This document shows positions 37,001 through 47,797 of a stretch of 64,000 nt of DNA, one piece after another (positions within the stretch are counted from its first letter, which is position 1; the number at the start of each line of letters is the position of its first letter). A model generated the notes under the pieces. The model ran no database searches. It was not told the origin of the DNA and saw nothing but the letters and a program-made list of their open reading frames with translations. Made by a program: the position numbers and the translations under genes. The stretch is from Canna indica (taxonomy: Eukaryota; Streptophyta; Magnoliopsida; Zingiberales; Cannaceae). The stretch is from assembly GCA_034359265.1 (NCBI GenBank), contig CP136895.1:1428501-1492500 (forward strand). The letters are read 5' to 3'.

Positions 37001-40000
37001 CCTTGATACAGTGAAGTGTATCAATTCTGATGTTACTGCATAACACAGTTAAAATTATCAAAAGTGAGAACAATAAAAGATAAAACAACAATAGTCAAAG
37101 ACCATTAAATCTGTAATACCAATAGTCCAAGTATAATCTTAATCAGTTTTAACAGAAGCAAATAGCTCAAAGACACAATCAATCAAGTGTTCATTGACCA
37201 TTTGTTCCTGCAATATCACATTAAACCTGTAAAGACAAATCCTGCTCTAGGGGTGCAACAAGCCTATTTCAGTTAACTCTATATTCACTCATGAATCCCC
37301 ATTCCCTCTCATTCGATTATTTGTAAAGTGCCAGTAGGTTATGATTGGGCCTGGTCTGGCATGGGTCTAACATCGGTTTAACATGCACAGATCAAGCACA
37401 GAACAAATGGAAAGATTGGCCTGGGGACCTGCATGCAAGCAGTGTGTATATGATGACTTTCAGTTGGACCAACTAAAATTTTATGAAGAAAAAAAATAAT
37501 TCATTGGAACATTAAATTATTTTAATATATATATAAATTGTTGTTTTTAATATGTATAAATATTCTTAAATATAAAAAATACATACTATATATTTATGAT
37601 GTTTTAAAAATATTCATAATATATTTTAAAAAATACACAGGTTGAACCTGTGGATTGAGCAGAGACCAGCACACCATGGATACTGCCATGCTCGCACCAG
37701 GCCATCACTGTCTTGAGCAGATAGCTAAGGACAGTACGAGCCATGCCAAACCAAGCTGCTCTCCAATTATTTGGGTAATAATGGAGGTTAATCTTCTTAA
37801 TAAAACATTGTTTAAAACCCTCAATGGCATTAGCAAGATGGCACTCCCCCGTGTACAATGTGTACAATGGCATGCACAATGAGATCACATTACTGGCATT
37901 TGGTCAAGTACCAAAAAATGAGACATTTCTCCTGAAGTCTAAAGATTGGTAAGTTCAACCCATATATTGCATTTACTATATATATTTTTTATTTTGGTCC
38001 CCAACAAGGACCTTTGGATGTTGTTAAAAAAGGACATGACTTTATTTCTTGAATATGAGAAGAGCTTATCAAGCTTAGACATGCTTATTTAAGAAGAAAC
38101 AACATTTGAACTTGCATAAAACAAATACACAAATATACAACTTAACAAGTCTTATGTATTCGCATGTTCCACATATAATTCATCAAAACCAAAGGCACAT
38201 ACATGATACAAATATGAACTCCACGTGTTAATAATGATAGGTGGATTCATCACATCACCATATTTCTTGCTAATGCATACCATTTACTGCTACTTCCCGA
38301 AGTTGCTCAGAGCTTAAGCTTGATAAAGATGCATGAACTAGAGGATGAGAAGCAAGGGCAGATGCAGGAATCCTGAAAATTTAAACCATTTTAGGGAACT
38401 TTCTAAAGAATAAACACATGGAAAAGGCTTCCTTTTCAATCACTCAAAATTCTAAATACAAAAAACATAAGACAAAGGTTTCATAAAAAATGTTCTGTTT
38501 ACAGTGTGCATACCCATGGCACAAGCGAATCCATGAAGCAAAAGCCTCCAAGACCTAACAAAAAGACATTTTCAAATATTGTAATAAAATTCGCACAGTC
38601 AATTTCCATGCAAGAGTACTATAATTTGAACTAACAGATTTAGGTTCTCAAGTCCTCCCATGAGTTTCTACTTTCTTGACATGTTCAACAACATAATTAT
38701 CGTTGAACAGATAACATTAGAAAAAAACAAAGCAAAACCAGAAAATAGATCATCCTTTCCTTACAGAATTTTAACCAATTTAGTCAAAATGGACTAAATA
38801 TATTGGGCTCGATGTGTAAAAATTTAGAGTTCCATGGTAATAACTATTTAGGATTGACAGTGAAAAATAAAACAATCAAGCTGGTTTCACTAACCATTAG
38901 AAAATCCGTCATTCATCATAATATACATCCATTAAACATTTACTGGTGGTGAAACAGGCAAACAAACAGCAGTGTAGCATTAAAATAACAAGCGAGGGCA
39001 ACTGGGAATTATCTACCTGCTCTTTTAAATCATCAACACCCAAACAAGCAGTCAAGAGAACAACTGCAACTTCAGCTGATGAAATAAGCTCCTTCTCAAA
39101 TTGACGACGTCTTTCAGGACGAGCAGCTATCCTATAGTTACTAGTTTCCTGTGGAGAAAGGCATAGTGATATTTGTGGAAGTAAACAAAAGAAATAGTAT
39201 TGATAATTTTTCCCACTAAAGAATTTTAGGATAAACAGACTAAGCAACTAGTTTCATTCCAAGACATTGTACAAGGCCTCAAACAGTTTGCAACACAAGA
39301 ATGACACCCAGCCTAGCCATAAATAGATTGTTTTGAATATTTCATACAACAGAAAGTGATAACTTGCAACAATCTTTAAGTGAATCAGATTTCTTGGTTC
39401 ACATTTTTTAAGCAGAATGTTGAAGAAATTTGACAGTTAGGATCATTAATTTAATGAAAGATAGTATGTTCAAAGTGCAAGGTTTTCATGATTTGTTAAT
39501 CACTTCCTCCTCCGAATTGTTTTCACTATCATGGCAGAGAGAATTTGAGTTTAAAGGAAAAATGGCATTTGTGCAGTTGAGAATTTGAGTGTAAAAGAAA
39601 AAAGATGACGCTGACAAGATCATGGAGTCTAGAAGGAAATCGTGCAATGGATATAAAAAATGTTGGCTGGGCACCATATAGATTTTATTCAAAGGAAAAG
39701 GACCAAATTTGCCCTTGAAGTATTGAAAAATGTGCAAAATTGCCCCTTAAATATGTTTTGGGTCAAAATTGCCCTTGTCAGTACATAATTGCCCCATGTC
39801 ATTTCCCATCGTGGCATCTTATGTGGCCGAGCTATACTTGTCACGTGAGATTCCGTTTGTTGACGTGGACTTCCGTTAAGAAAAAGGGCAAAAATGATCC
39901 AATTATGTAACGTCGAGGGCAATTTTGGTCAAAAACATAATTAATGGACAAATTTATACCTTTTTCAATACTTCAAGGCAAATTTGGCCCTTCTCCCTAT

Positions 40001-43000
40001 TCAAAATTTGCAGCCGCTAGTAGCTTAGTGGTTAAACATCTAGGCATGTTGCCTAAGGTCAGGGTTCAACCCCTAGTCGTGGCGTCTTGTCGCATATTCT
40101 CGCGTCTGTGTACGTCTTCTAACCACTATGTTTATTAAGCCTAATTTTTAAAGAAAAAATATATTCTAAATTTGCTTTTTTAAGGTCTTACTCAAGTATC
40201 TCATTTTGATAAAAGAAAGAAAGCAGAATGATTGAGCCTCAAGCTGGAAGCACCATTGTAAACAAAGGCACATGCACCATAGGAAATGGGAAGGTCATAT
40301 GCATATTTCTGTAGACTAAAGATAAAAACATCCTATGTTCTTGATATAAACTTTTTCAGGTTCTCAAATTTAATCATGACATTCATCTTCATAATTTGAT
40401 TGATTTTATAAACATGCATCAGAAAATCATAAAATTATTGTTTCATGAGAGACCATATTGTTGCAACCATTGGTTCAAGAGAGATATAAAGAAAAGTTCA
40501 TACTTCTTTTCAAATTGATATGGGTTTAGCTCTAAAGATCTTTCTAGAGAAGTATTATATTGAAGTTAGTTCTTACTAATTCTTTTTCAGAAACCACCAA
40601 AGGTGAAATTATCTTATCCCCATGTGCAACCGTAACAAGTTTTACCGATGGCAACCAATTGCCCAAATGGAGCTTTAATATTTGAATGGCCTGGGAAATA
40701 GTTTGTCACTGCCGTCAATTGCAACTATGGTTAAAATCTCATATCGTACTTCCCAATATGTGTAACCTACCATTTTTTCACAATATCGGTGCCTGTAAAG
40801 CCGGTGCATGCAATATATTGACCATATCGATTGTATGATGTGGGACCCACCTGATACACGCTATATATTATATTTTTATAGCCATTGGAGATTTTTCAAG
40901 CTAGTTCCCGACGACTATTTCATCCTAGTTTCTAAGGGTTTCAAGAATATATAAAGTCCTCAAAACTCTCTCATTCTCTCAAATCTCTTCCAAACCTCTC
41001 TCATTCTCTCAAAATAATATTAAAAAAGATTATACCAATACAAACCAAACTACCAGTACTGGCCAAGTACCGCCAAACACCGATACCGATATGAGATTGA
41101 GAACCTTAATTGCAACATCAAAAAGGATCTCAACACAATTATAAGAGGTTGACCAGAGCATGACAAAAACCAGCATCAACATATTTATATGACTAAGCAT
41201 GCAAAGAGGTTCTAGTACAACATAACTTCTGCCACAGACACTTCAATTTATTTACATCAGATATGAATAATTTCTTCTTGCAAATTTAAAAAGACATCGT
41301 AAACTTTAGTTTGTACCTCAGGCAAAACAGCAAGCAGCTCCAGGAAGCTTCTGATATACTCAGGGTGAGATTTCATCTCGTTGCTTAACCAATTCACAAT
41401 ACCACCATCACCCCAGTCTTTTATAGATACATGAACAGACAAAGCAGCGACAGCAATACAAATCTACAATGCAGGAGATAAAGTTAATAATTCACTAAAA
41501 ACAATATTTTTTAAAACATGGTGATAAGCATCCCTAAAATATACCTGAGTTCTGACTTTAGGGGGGCCCTTACTGAGTTTCTTAAGCAACGTCTGCATTT
41601 GGCAGTTTTAACCCAACCAAATCAGAAAATATAAAACAATAACCAAAATACCTAGAAAATGACTCAGAAAATAATATTAGTAGTAACATGAGTACATGAC
41701 TATACATAAGCTTTGACACTTTATTAGGAATTTCCATAACCTCATATTCACGATGCTAGGTGAAAATATATATGTGCTGGTCATGGAAGGGATGCCAAAC
41801 ATTCATATGATGCTTGAACAAACTTTAGAAATTGAGACTGTGATCTCAATCCAATATAATCAATAAGCAAGGCTGCAGAGTATAGAATAAGCTCTCTCTC
41901 TTTTTCCGATGAGCCTATAAAGTATGCTTTCACTATGATGACTTTATAGTATAATATAAACCATAAAGTAGAAAATAGCCATTCTAGCATAGTCCATCTT
42001 CCCACAGACGCCAAAAATGGTTCAACAATCAAAAGTACAATTATATTTATGGTTATTAGCTGAAAGAGCTAGCACAAAAAGGTGAAGTTGCAATTAACTT
42101 TGTACAGCAGATTTCTATGTGAAGATGAAAAATGTTCATAAAGGAGCAATTATTTGATTTTAAAGCATACATGGTATTTATAAGAAGCAACCATAGTGTA
42201 TATACGCTGTTGCTCAAAGTTTAAAAAATATAATCTTAACATGAAAAGGGAAAAAAAGATATTGCAGGATATATCCTGATTCTTGACACAAATACAAACC
42301 CTTAGGATTCAGTTATAAGAAAAATAATAAAAGTTCACCAATTTACAAGCATATTTAATATAAAAATTTGGTGACTCTCAGAAAACTATAAGTGCAATTA
42401 TTTAGTGTCCAACTGTTCATTACAGCAACAAGAAGAGCCAGTGTGTGGTTTCGTACCTATAAGTGATCATGATGGCATGGAGGAAATCAATGTAATACTA
42501 TACTAATTATATGAATTTAACTTCCAGATATACAGATATATTGTCAGATTGGTCAAAGCAAGTGAACTGCATCCTTGCAATATGGTAGCAACTAGCAATT
42601 ACATATCATTGATGACTGTTTTAACGCTTTATGTTGGAAGTACAACGTTTTAGGGTTTTTACCACCATACACATCATGTTTAGTAGTCAAACACAAAGAG
42701 CATAGGCAATGATAACAAAGATGAAAAATAGTTTGAATTTTGAAGCAAAAAAAAAAACTACAAATGCATTGCTTCTCTATTCAACATTGTTGCTGCAGAT
42801 TAGAACAACTTCATATGATGAGTTCATACCACATGATCCTGATAAACATATGAAACAGCTCTTTAAAATTTTAAATATACTACAACTTCTCTCTGGGTCA
42901 TGATCAAAGTACTAGAACACAAAGACAAAAAAAACTAATTTAGCATGATCAACTTCAAATAATAAAGGTGAAGTATGTGTGTGTTACATATAATCCTATT

Positions 43001-44720
43001 TGGTCCGGAACTCACATATAAAGAATCACGTAAGGGACGAAAAGAATCCAAGGGTAGCTCCTCAAAGTCCCGTTGTACCTAAAAGTGGAAAGAATCATAA
43101 AGAACATAACAACATCAGAAGAGAGATACATCAACTTTTGAAGGTCCTTATAAGTAATTATTTACACGCACTCACAAGAAAAGGGCAAAATTACCTTGCT
43201 TCTAAGAGTCTGAGAACAAAATATGAGTGTTTCTATATTACTGCTGGAATCATGAAGTAAGTTATCAGAAACCTACAAGAAAATTTACATCACAAAAATT
43301 AATAACTATTACAAATAAAAACGCAAGAAACATCTGAGATGAAAAAGAAAAAGTAAATTGATGGTTACAAGATGGTACAAATATAATACCTCAGTTAGTT
43401 TAGTCCCACTAGCTTATAAGGTTTGATGGGTGTGCTACCATCAACTTGAGCTTGAGCATTTTAATTAGCCCAATAGGTTGAGCTATGAAGTTGATGGGTC
43501 AGTTAAGTCGTAACAAATGGTATCGGAACATGACCTAATCCTAAGCATGGTGAGGATAACTATGTGAAAAGGGGTTACCTAGGAATTGTGGTGGAGCATC
43601 TACTAGGCAAGGCTTCACATGCCCTCAACTTAATGTTTGACTCTAAGCTATGTGTTAGACTCGAGTTGGGTCTTAACGAGAACGGCAAGACATAAGTGAG
43701 GGAGATTGTAATACCTAAGTTTAGTCTCACATCGGGAATATATTGGATATGGTATTGGCTTATAAGGCTTAATGGATCTGCTACCATCAACTTCAGCTTG
43801 AGCATTTTAATTAAGCCAATAGATTGGCTATGAAGTTGATGGATTAGTTATCCCATCAAGCGGGTCGTAACAACAAAAAATTCTGATCATATTTAAGTAG
43901 TTTAATTAAATATAATGGCATTGTTTCAACCAAGTGCTATGGTCAAAATGTCAAAAACACATCCTTCCATGGAACAAGGATATATTCCATCATAATTCAT
44001 CACTCACTGAAGAGCTTTGCCACTTTTTTGAAATCTTCCATACCATAACCAAGCCCCTTCTTCCAAAGCACATCCATACTTTTGGAGCACCTTGTGCTTC
44101 CATCTTCAGTAATACCCTAGATTGATGTGTAAATGTGTATATTTTCAACCAATACATGATTCTGAAACCTCTTCTGCTGCAACATTAAAAGGTGACTGCA
44201 TAACCAAGCCATTGACCTAATGCTTAACATGATGGAATGCACCTGCCTCCAAAATGCACTCACTATCTTTCATAGAAATGAATTGAAGTGAAAACATTGT
44301 CAAAATGAAATTTTACATCGTGGAAGGAGGAACAGAAACTAGACCATTAAAATCTATGAATTGGAAAAAAAAAACGAAATAAACTCTAGTTGTGTGAGCT
44401 AGCTACAATCATAAACGAAGATATTTGAATCTGAAAGACTAAAAGGACGAAAGAACAGTAACTTTTACCAGACGGGGACACCGTTAGGGCTAATAACATA
44501 TGGGAGGACGGACACACGGGGACGCATGGGACGACGGACACAAATACCGCAGGCAAAATTAACCGAAAAACAAGCATAAGGCTATAAATCTCGTTACCTG
44601 CCAGGCGTCGATGGTGCGCTGGAAGTCCTGGAGCCAATTGTCGGCGCGGGCGCGAACAGCATCATCGGGATGGTGGTATAGGGCGTTCAAGGCCTCCTTC
44701 ACCGTGTTCTGGAGCTCCAT
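22050..44720 (-). CDS. MOS14: MOS14 / transportin-SR, importin-beta family nuclear importer, 27 exons, 955 aa
   Basis: Importin-beta-type HEAT-repeat protein that, in Arabidopsis, carries SR splicing factors into the nucleus. The start MELQNTVKEALNALYHHP and end RRNRTVQDIVQGALRPLDLN match plant MOS14. Exons, 5' to 3' on the minus strand: 44720-44598, 43272-43195, 43078-43016, 41592-41545, 41463-41317, 39148-39017, 38554-38514, 38371-38281, 37035-36908, 35189-35114, 34999-34879, 34805-34706, 34543-34462, 33979-33897, 28133-28014, 27342-27291, 27207-27052, 26534-26411, 26336-26255, 26169-26081, 25969-25895, 25809-25755, 25412-25296, 25220-25128, 25028-24893, 22595-22419, 22328-22050. All borders are GT..AG on the coding strand and the sum is 2868 nt, divisible by three, with no stop. 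Length agrees with about 958 aa in Arabidopsis. Landmarks: DWGDGGIVNWL, RRRQFEKELISSAE, ISSMTYNFWHNLQ, SEDCAAAAAVAF, RGWDMRTMESLCRACKYA, RGATLTRILIASLAGALPSS. The introns hold the mobile elements listed below. Exon 12 (VFCTPFEILVYF) is the least conserved join. Confidence 0.95.
22892..23063 (+). mobile_element. Very small TRIM-like LTR element (172 bp) in MOS14 intron 25
   Basis: The left repeat 22892-22975 begins TGTTAACAACATAAATGC and ends TTTAACA. The right repeat 23017-23063 begins TGTTAAGAACATAAATGC and ends TTTAACA, lacking the middle of the left one. Between them a PBS-like TTGTACCGGAGCATGAG and a purine tract GTGAGGGGGAG lie in the places expected for tRNA-Met priming and the polypurine tract. 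Flanks are GAGAG and CAGAG (4 of 5). There is no coding capacity. The 41-bp interior makes it extremely reduced. Confidence 0.7.
29717..33669 (+). mobile_element. hAT DNA transposon, 3953 bp, in MOS14 intron 14
   Basis: The left end reads CATGGTTTTAAAAATCG and the right end is the inverse, CGAGATTTTAAACCATG. The 8 bases TGCACAAG occur at 29709-29716 and again at 33670-33677, a perfect hAT-size target duplication. The left ~300 bp is a dense array of ACCGGGCGGTAT-type words in both orientations; the right ~100 bp has related TACCGGT words. The element lies antisense to MOS14 and carries a decayed transposase gene. Confidence 0.93.
30199..33475 (+). pseudogene. hAT transposase (BED / DUF659 / hAT-C type), decayed
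   Basis: At 30251 a frame reads SRGGGIIRLKQHLTGGYGE, the second half of a BED zinc finger; the Cys pair before it is missing. DUF659 appears at about 31100-31480 with MSIINFLIYCNRRVVY and PCAAHCVDLMMKDIG. The hAT dimerisation domain appears at 32364-32590 with EWWLQFGTEAPTLPKIATR and NRLSYARLEKLVYVH. An acidic Ser-rich C-terminus, read in two frames, ends at 33475. Breaks include TAG at 31113-31115 (after MCDS, where the family has Trp), TAA near 31307, TAG in the dimerisation domain near 32466, and a frameshift near 32925. Introns seem to lie near 31500-31590, 32003-32085 and 32280-32363. No functional protein is expected. Confidence 0.88.
35860..36812 (-). mobile_element. Non-autonomous hAT derivative, 953 bp, in MOS14 intron 9
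   Basis: The ends CATGGTTTAAAAATACCG and ...GAGATTTGAAACCATG match those of the element at 29717. ATAATAAC at 35852-35859 and 36813-36820 is a perfect 8-bp target duplication. It is inverted relative to the larger copy. It keeps the end of the transposase gene (rearranged, with a segment near CAAGATATGTACGAGTACGA present twice) and the CGGGCGGTAT arrays. Between 36232 and about 36465 it holds unrelated sequence in which CCTAATACAGTATCGAACAA appears twice. It is a deletion or capture derivative that needs a transposase from elsewhere. Confidence 0.9.
39694..39997. mobile_element. MITE with long inverted ends, 304 bp, in MOS14 intron 5
   Basis: The left end GGAAAAGGACCAAATTTGCC and the complement of the right end, GGGAGAAGGGCCAAATTTGC, are followed by a shared CTTGAAGTATTGAAAAA. 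TATTCAAA flanks both sides (39686-39693, 39998-40005), an 8-bp duplication. There is no coding capacity. Superfamily uncertain: Mutator-like by its long ends, hAT-like by its 8-bp duplication. Confidence 0.8.
40012..40167 (+). mobile_element. tRNA-derived SINE, 156 bp, in MOS14 intron 5
   Basis: The head carries a pol III A box TAGCTTAGTGG (40021-40031) and a B box GGTTCAACCCC (40063-40073) at tRNA-like spacing, followed by an unrelated body and an A-rich tail. AAATTTGC at 40004-40011 is repeated at 40168-40175 as a target duplication. It begins 14 bp beyond the right end of the neighbouring MITE. Confidence 0.8.
40726..41108. mobile_element. Small hAT-type element, 383 bp, in MOS14 intron 5
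   Basis: The left end TATGGTTAAAATCTCATATC and the complement of the right end, TAAGGTTCTCAATCTCATAT, form diverged inverted termini. ATTGCAAC occurs at 40718-40725 and 41109-41116. The ends and the inner TACCGATACCGATAT words resemble the hAT family at 29717, but the interior is unrelated and non-coding. Confidence 0.8.
43382..43872 (+). mobile_element. TRIM (miniature LTR retrotransposon), 491 bp, in MOS14 intron 1
   Basis: The 5' LTR 43382-43515 and 3' LTR 43707-43872 share CTTATAAGG, GCTACCATCAACTT, AGCTTGAGCATTTTAATTA and the end GTCGTAACA. The 3' LTR begins TGTAATACC and has about 30 bp more (near CATCGGGAATATATTGG). A primer-binding site TGGTATCGGAACATG at 43518, close to the tRNA-Met-type TGGTATCAGAGC, follows the 5' LTR, and a purine tract AGTGAGGGAGA precedes the 3' LTR. 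ACAAA flanks both sides (43377-43381, 43873-43877). There is no coding capacity; it would need another element's enzymes. Confidence 0.93.
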
Positions 44721-44891
44721 CCACCGATTCGAACACTAGGGTTTTCCAACACCCTTGCCTCTCTGTCTCTCTCTCTTTCTCTCTCCTCTTTCCTTTTCTC
44801 TCGGCAGAGACGTGGTATGATCTGCGCCATTATGAATCATTTAACGGGTTAGGTTAAGATGGGATCGATCTAGCTCGCACACATCGATGAC

Positions 44892-45387
44892 TAAGCACAG
44901 AGCGTACTACGGGCTGAGAGAAAAATAAAGAACTAAGGGCTTACCAATGTTTGAGATCCTCGCCTCTTCCGCAGCGGGTTCAGTGCGAGGGGAGGAGGCG
45001 ACTACGATGGCCGAGTGAGTCGAGAGTGGTGAATGGGTGATGGGAGTCGGCTGTCGGCTGAGAGAAAAATAAGAGTAGATAGTAGATTTTCGGTTTTTAT
45101 AAATGAGTATAAATGGGTAAGTGGGTAAGTGGTAATGGGTTTCGGATTATAATTTAATATTTTATATTTTAACGATTTTAGGTACCGATTAATCGCGAAT
45201 AATCAGTAATTGAAATCGAAACTTATAATCAATTTCGATTACCGATTATCCGTGATCCGATAACCGAAACCAAACCGTTTTAAATCAATTTTTGAGTTTC
45301 ACTAATCAAAATCGAAACTGAACCGCAAAATCAATATTCAAAATTGAATTTTGCGATTCGATTAATCGGTTTCAATTGCCACCCCTA
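44892..45387. mobile_element. 496-bp insert in the MOS14 promoter, probable non-autonomous hAT
   Basis: Units B and C have one ATCAATGA at this site; unit A has ATCGATGA on both sides (44884-44891, 45388-45395), an 8-bp duplication. The right end complement AGGGGTGGCAATTGAAACCG looks like a common plant hAT terminus. The left end (CTAAGCACAGAGCG) does not match it, so the element is damaged or misclassified. Confidence 0.55.
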
Positions 45388-45502
45388 TCGATGAGCGCAG
45401 TCGCTCATCTCGGCGTATGTCACAGTGACATTGTCGTGCTGACAGAGTGACAGAATTTGTCGTGGTTTAAGTCGGTTCGTATTAACTTCGGTCTATCATA
45501 CC

Positions 45503-45846
45503 TAGGAGTGAGCAAAAAAATCGATTTTTTGGTTAACCGGAAAACCGGTGCGAAATCGAACCGGTTTTTACGATTTCGGATTTTATTTTTGGAAAAATCA
45601 ATTTTCGGTTTCGGTTTCGGTCCGAGAGGTAAAAGTCCACCAGTTTCGATTAACCGACCGATTCGATATAATTTATTAATTTTTAATAATATATATATAT
45701 ATATATATTAAATAATAATTTATAACTTATAAAAAATATAATGAATTATAGATAATTATATTTAAAAAACTACATAAAATTATAAAAATATAAACAAAAT
45801 AAAAAAAATATATAGAAAATTATAGAAATATAAATAAATATATTCT
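45503..45846. mobile_element. Truncated hAT-like fragment in unit A
   Basis: Begins TAGGAGTGAGCAAAA, resembling a hAT terminus, and is rich in AACCGG and CGGTTTCGG words, then AT-rich. It replaces about a dozen bases present in unit B. I find no matching right end or target duplication. Confidence 0.4.
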
Positions 45847-47101
45847 AAAAGGGACGACATTTCGAGTTCCCCACGCCGATATTCTAAATCCAACTGAGAG
45901 CCCGATACTTGAGTCGTATATTAAGTCGGGAGAACGGCTTTTTGATTCGAATGACATCCCTTTTCATTTCTCACGGTGATGCTAATTGAGATTAATTAAA
46001 ACTTTTTTATCACCGTATAATCTATTATAAATCAATAAATATATAATAACAAATAATTTAATATAATTAATATCATTTCTACCCTTAATATGATGCATTA
46101 AACAAGTCTAAATCTATATTTACATCGAACGGACGTGAATATTTCATTTAGAAAGCGTTTGGTACGAGATAATCCATCCAGATTGATAATAATCTTGTCT
46201 TTAAATTTTTTGTACCTCACATATTTAAGTAGTTTAATTAAATATAATGGCATTGTTTCAACCAAGTGCTATGGTCAAATACACATCCTTCCTTGGAACA
46301 ATGATATATTCCATCATAATTCATCACTCACTGAAGAGCTTTGCCATTTTTTTTTGAAATCTTCCATACCATAACCAAGCCCTTTCTTCCAAAGCACATC
46401 CATACTTTTGGAGCACCTTGGGCTTCCATACTAGATTGATGTGTAAATGTGTATATTTTTCAACCAATACATGATTCTGAAACCTCTTCTGCTGCAGCAT
46501 TAAAAGATGACTGCATAACCAAGCCATTGACCTAATGCTTAACATGATGGAATGCACCTGCCTCCAAAATGCACTCACTATCTTTCATAGAAATGAATTG
46601 AAGTGAAAACATTGACAAAATGAAATCTTACATCGTGGAAGGAGGAACAGAAACTAGACCATTTTGCGACGATAAGAAGTGCAGAAGGTAACAATAATGT
46701 TGAATATTCTATCGCAAAGAGACCATTAGTGACGTGACTCGATGGTCTCTCAAATTTAAATCTTGACATAAATCTAGTTTAGATCGAATATCCAAACGAC
46801 CAAAAGTAGAGACCAACGGAACCCGGTGAAAGAAGGCAGATAATAGTATTCAAGTCATGAGCAGCTACCACCTCCATTAAAATCTTTGAATTGGAAAAAA
46901 AATATGAAATAAACTCTAGTTGTGTGAGCTAGCTACAATCATAAACGAAGATATTTGAATCCGAAAGACTAAAAGGACGAAAGAACAGTAACTTTTACCA
47001 GACAGGGAAACTGTTAAGGCTAATAACATATGGGAGGACGGACACAAATACTGCAGGCAAAATTAACCAAAAAACAAGCGTAAGGCTATAATTCTCGTTA
47101 C

Positions 47102-47224
47102 CTGCCAAGTGTTGATGGTGCGCTGGAAGTCCTGGAGCTAATTGTCGGCGCGGGCACGAACAGCATCGTCGAGATGGTGGTATAGGGTGTGCAAGGCCTC
47201 CTTCACCGTGTTCTGGAGCTCCAT
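47102..47224 (-). pseudogene. Duplicate MOS14 exon 1 in unit B, with a stop
   Basis: The same 123-nt length, start codon and donor (CAG/GTAACG) as real exon 1, but the Trp codon in DNWLQDF is TAG (47138-47140) and other residues differ (for example YHHLDD in place of YHHPDD). If transcribed and spliced to exon 2 it would end translation early. Confidence 0.9.
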
Positions 47225-47743
47225 CCACCTCCCCTTTCCCTCAGCGACTCGATTCGAACACTAGGGTTTTCCAACACCCTTGCCTCCCTGTCTCTCTCTT
47301 TCTTTTCCCTCTTTCCTTTTCTCTCTCTATCTTTCGATCGTTCGATCCAAGTGACAGGGATATTTAAAGGCGGAGACGTGGTATGATCTGCGCGCTTCGA
47401 TTTGGCATTATGAAACATTTAACGAGTTAGGTTACGATGGGACCTAGCTCGCACACATCAATGAGCGCAGTCTCGGTGTATGTTACGGTGACATTGTCAT
47501 GCTGACAGAGTGACAAAACTTGTCGCGGTTTAAGTCGGTTTGTATTAACTTCGGTCTATCATACCCGAGAGCTGTTAAAGGGATGACATTTCGAGTTCCC
47601 CACGCCAATATTCTAAATCCAGCTGAGAGCCCGATATTTGAGTCGTATCTTAAGTCGGGAGAACGGCTTTTTGATTTGAATGACATCCCTTCTCAGTTCT
47701 CACGGTAATGCTAATTTAGATTAATTAAAACTTTTTTATCACT

Positions 47744-47797
47744 GGGATGGTGGTATAGGGCGTTCAAGGCTTCCTTCACCGTGTTCTGGAGCTCCAT
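47744..47797 (-). pseudogene. Duplicate MOS14 exon 1 in unit C, truncated
   Basis: Only the first 18 codons (MELQNTVKEALNALYHHP) remain before the unit B/C junction. The upstream leader with CT tracts is kept. Confidence 0.9.
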
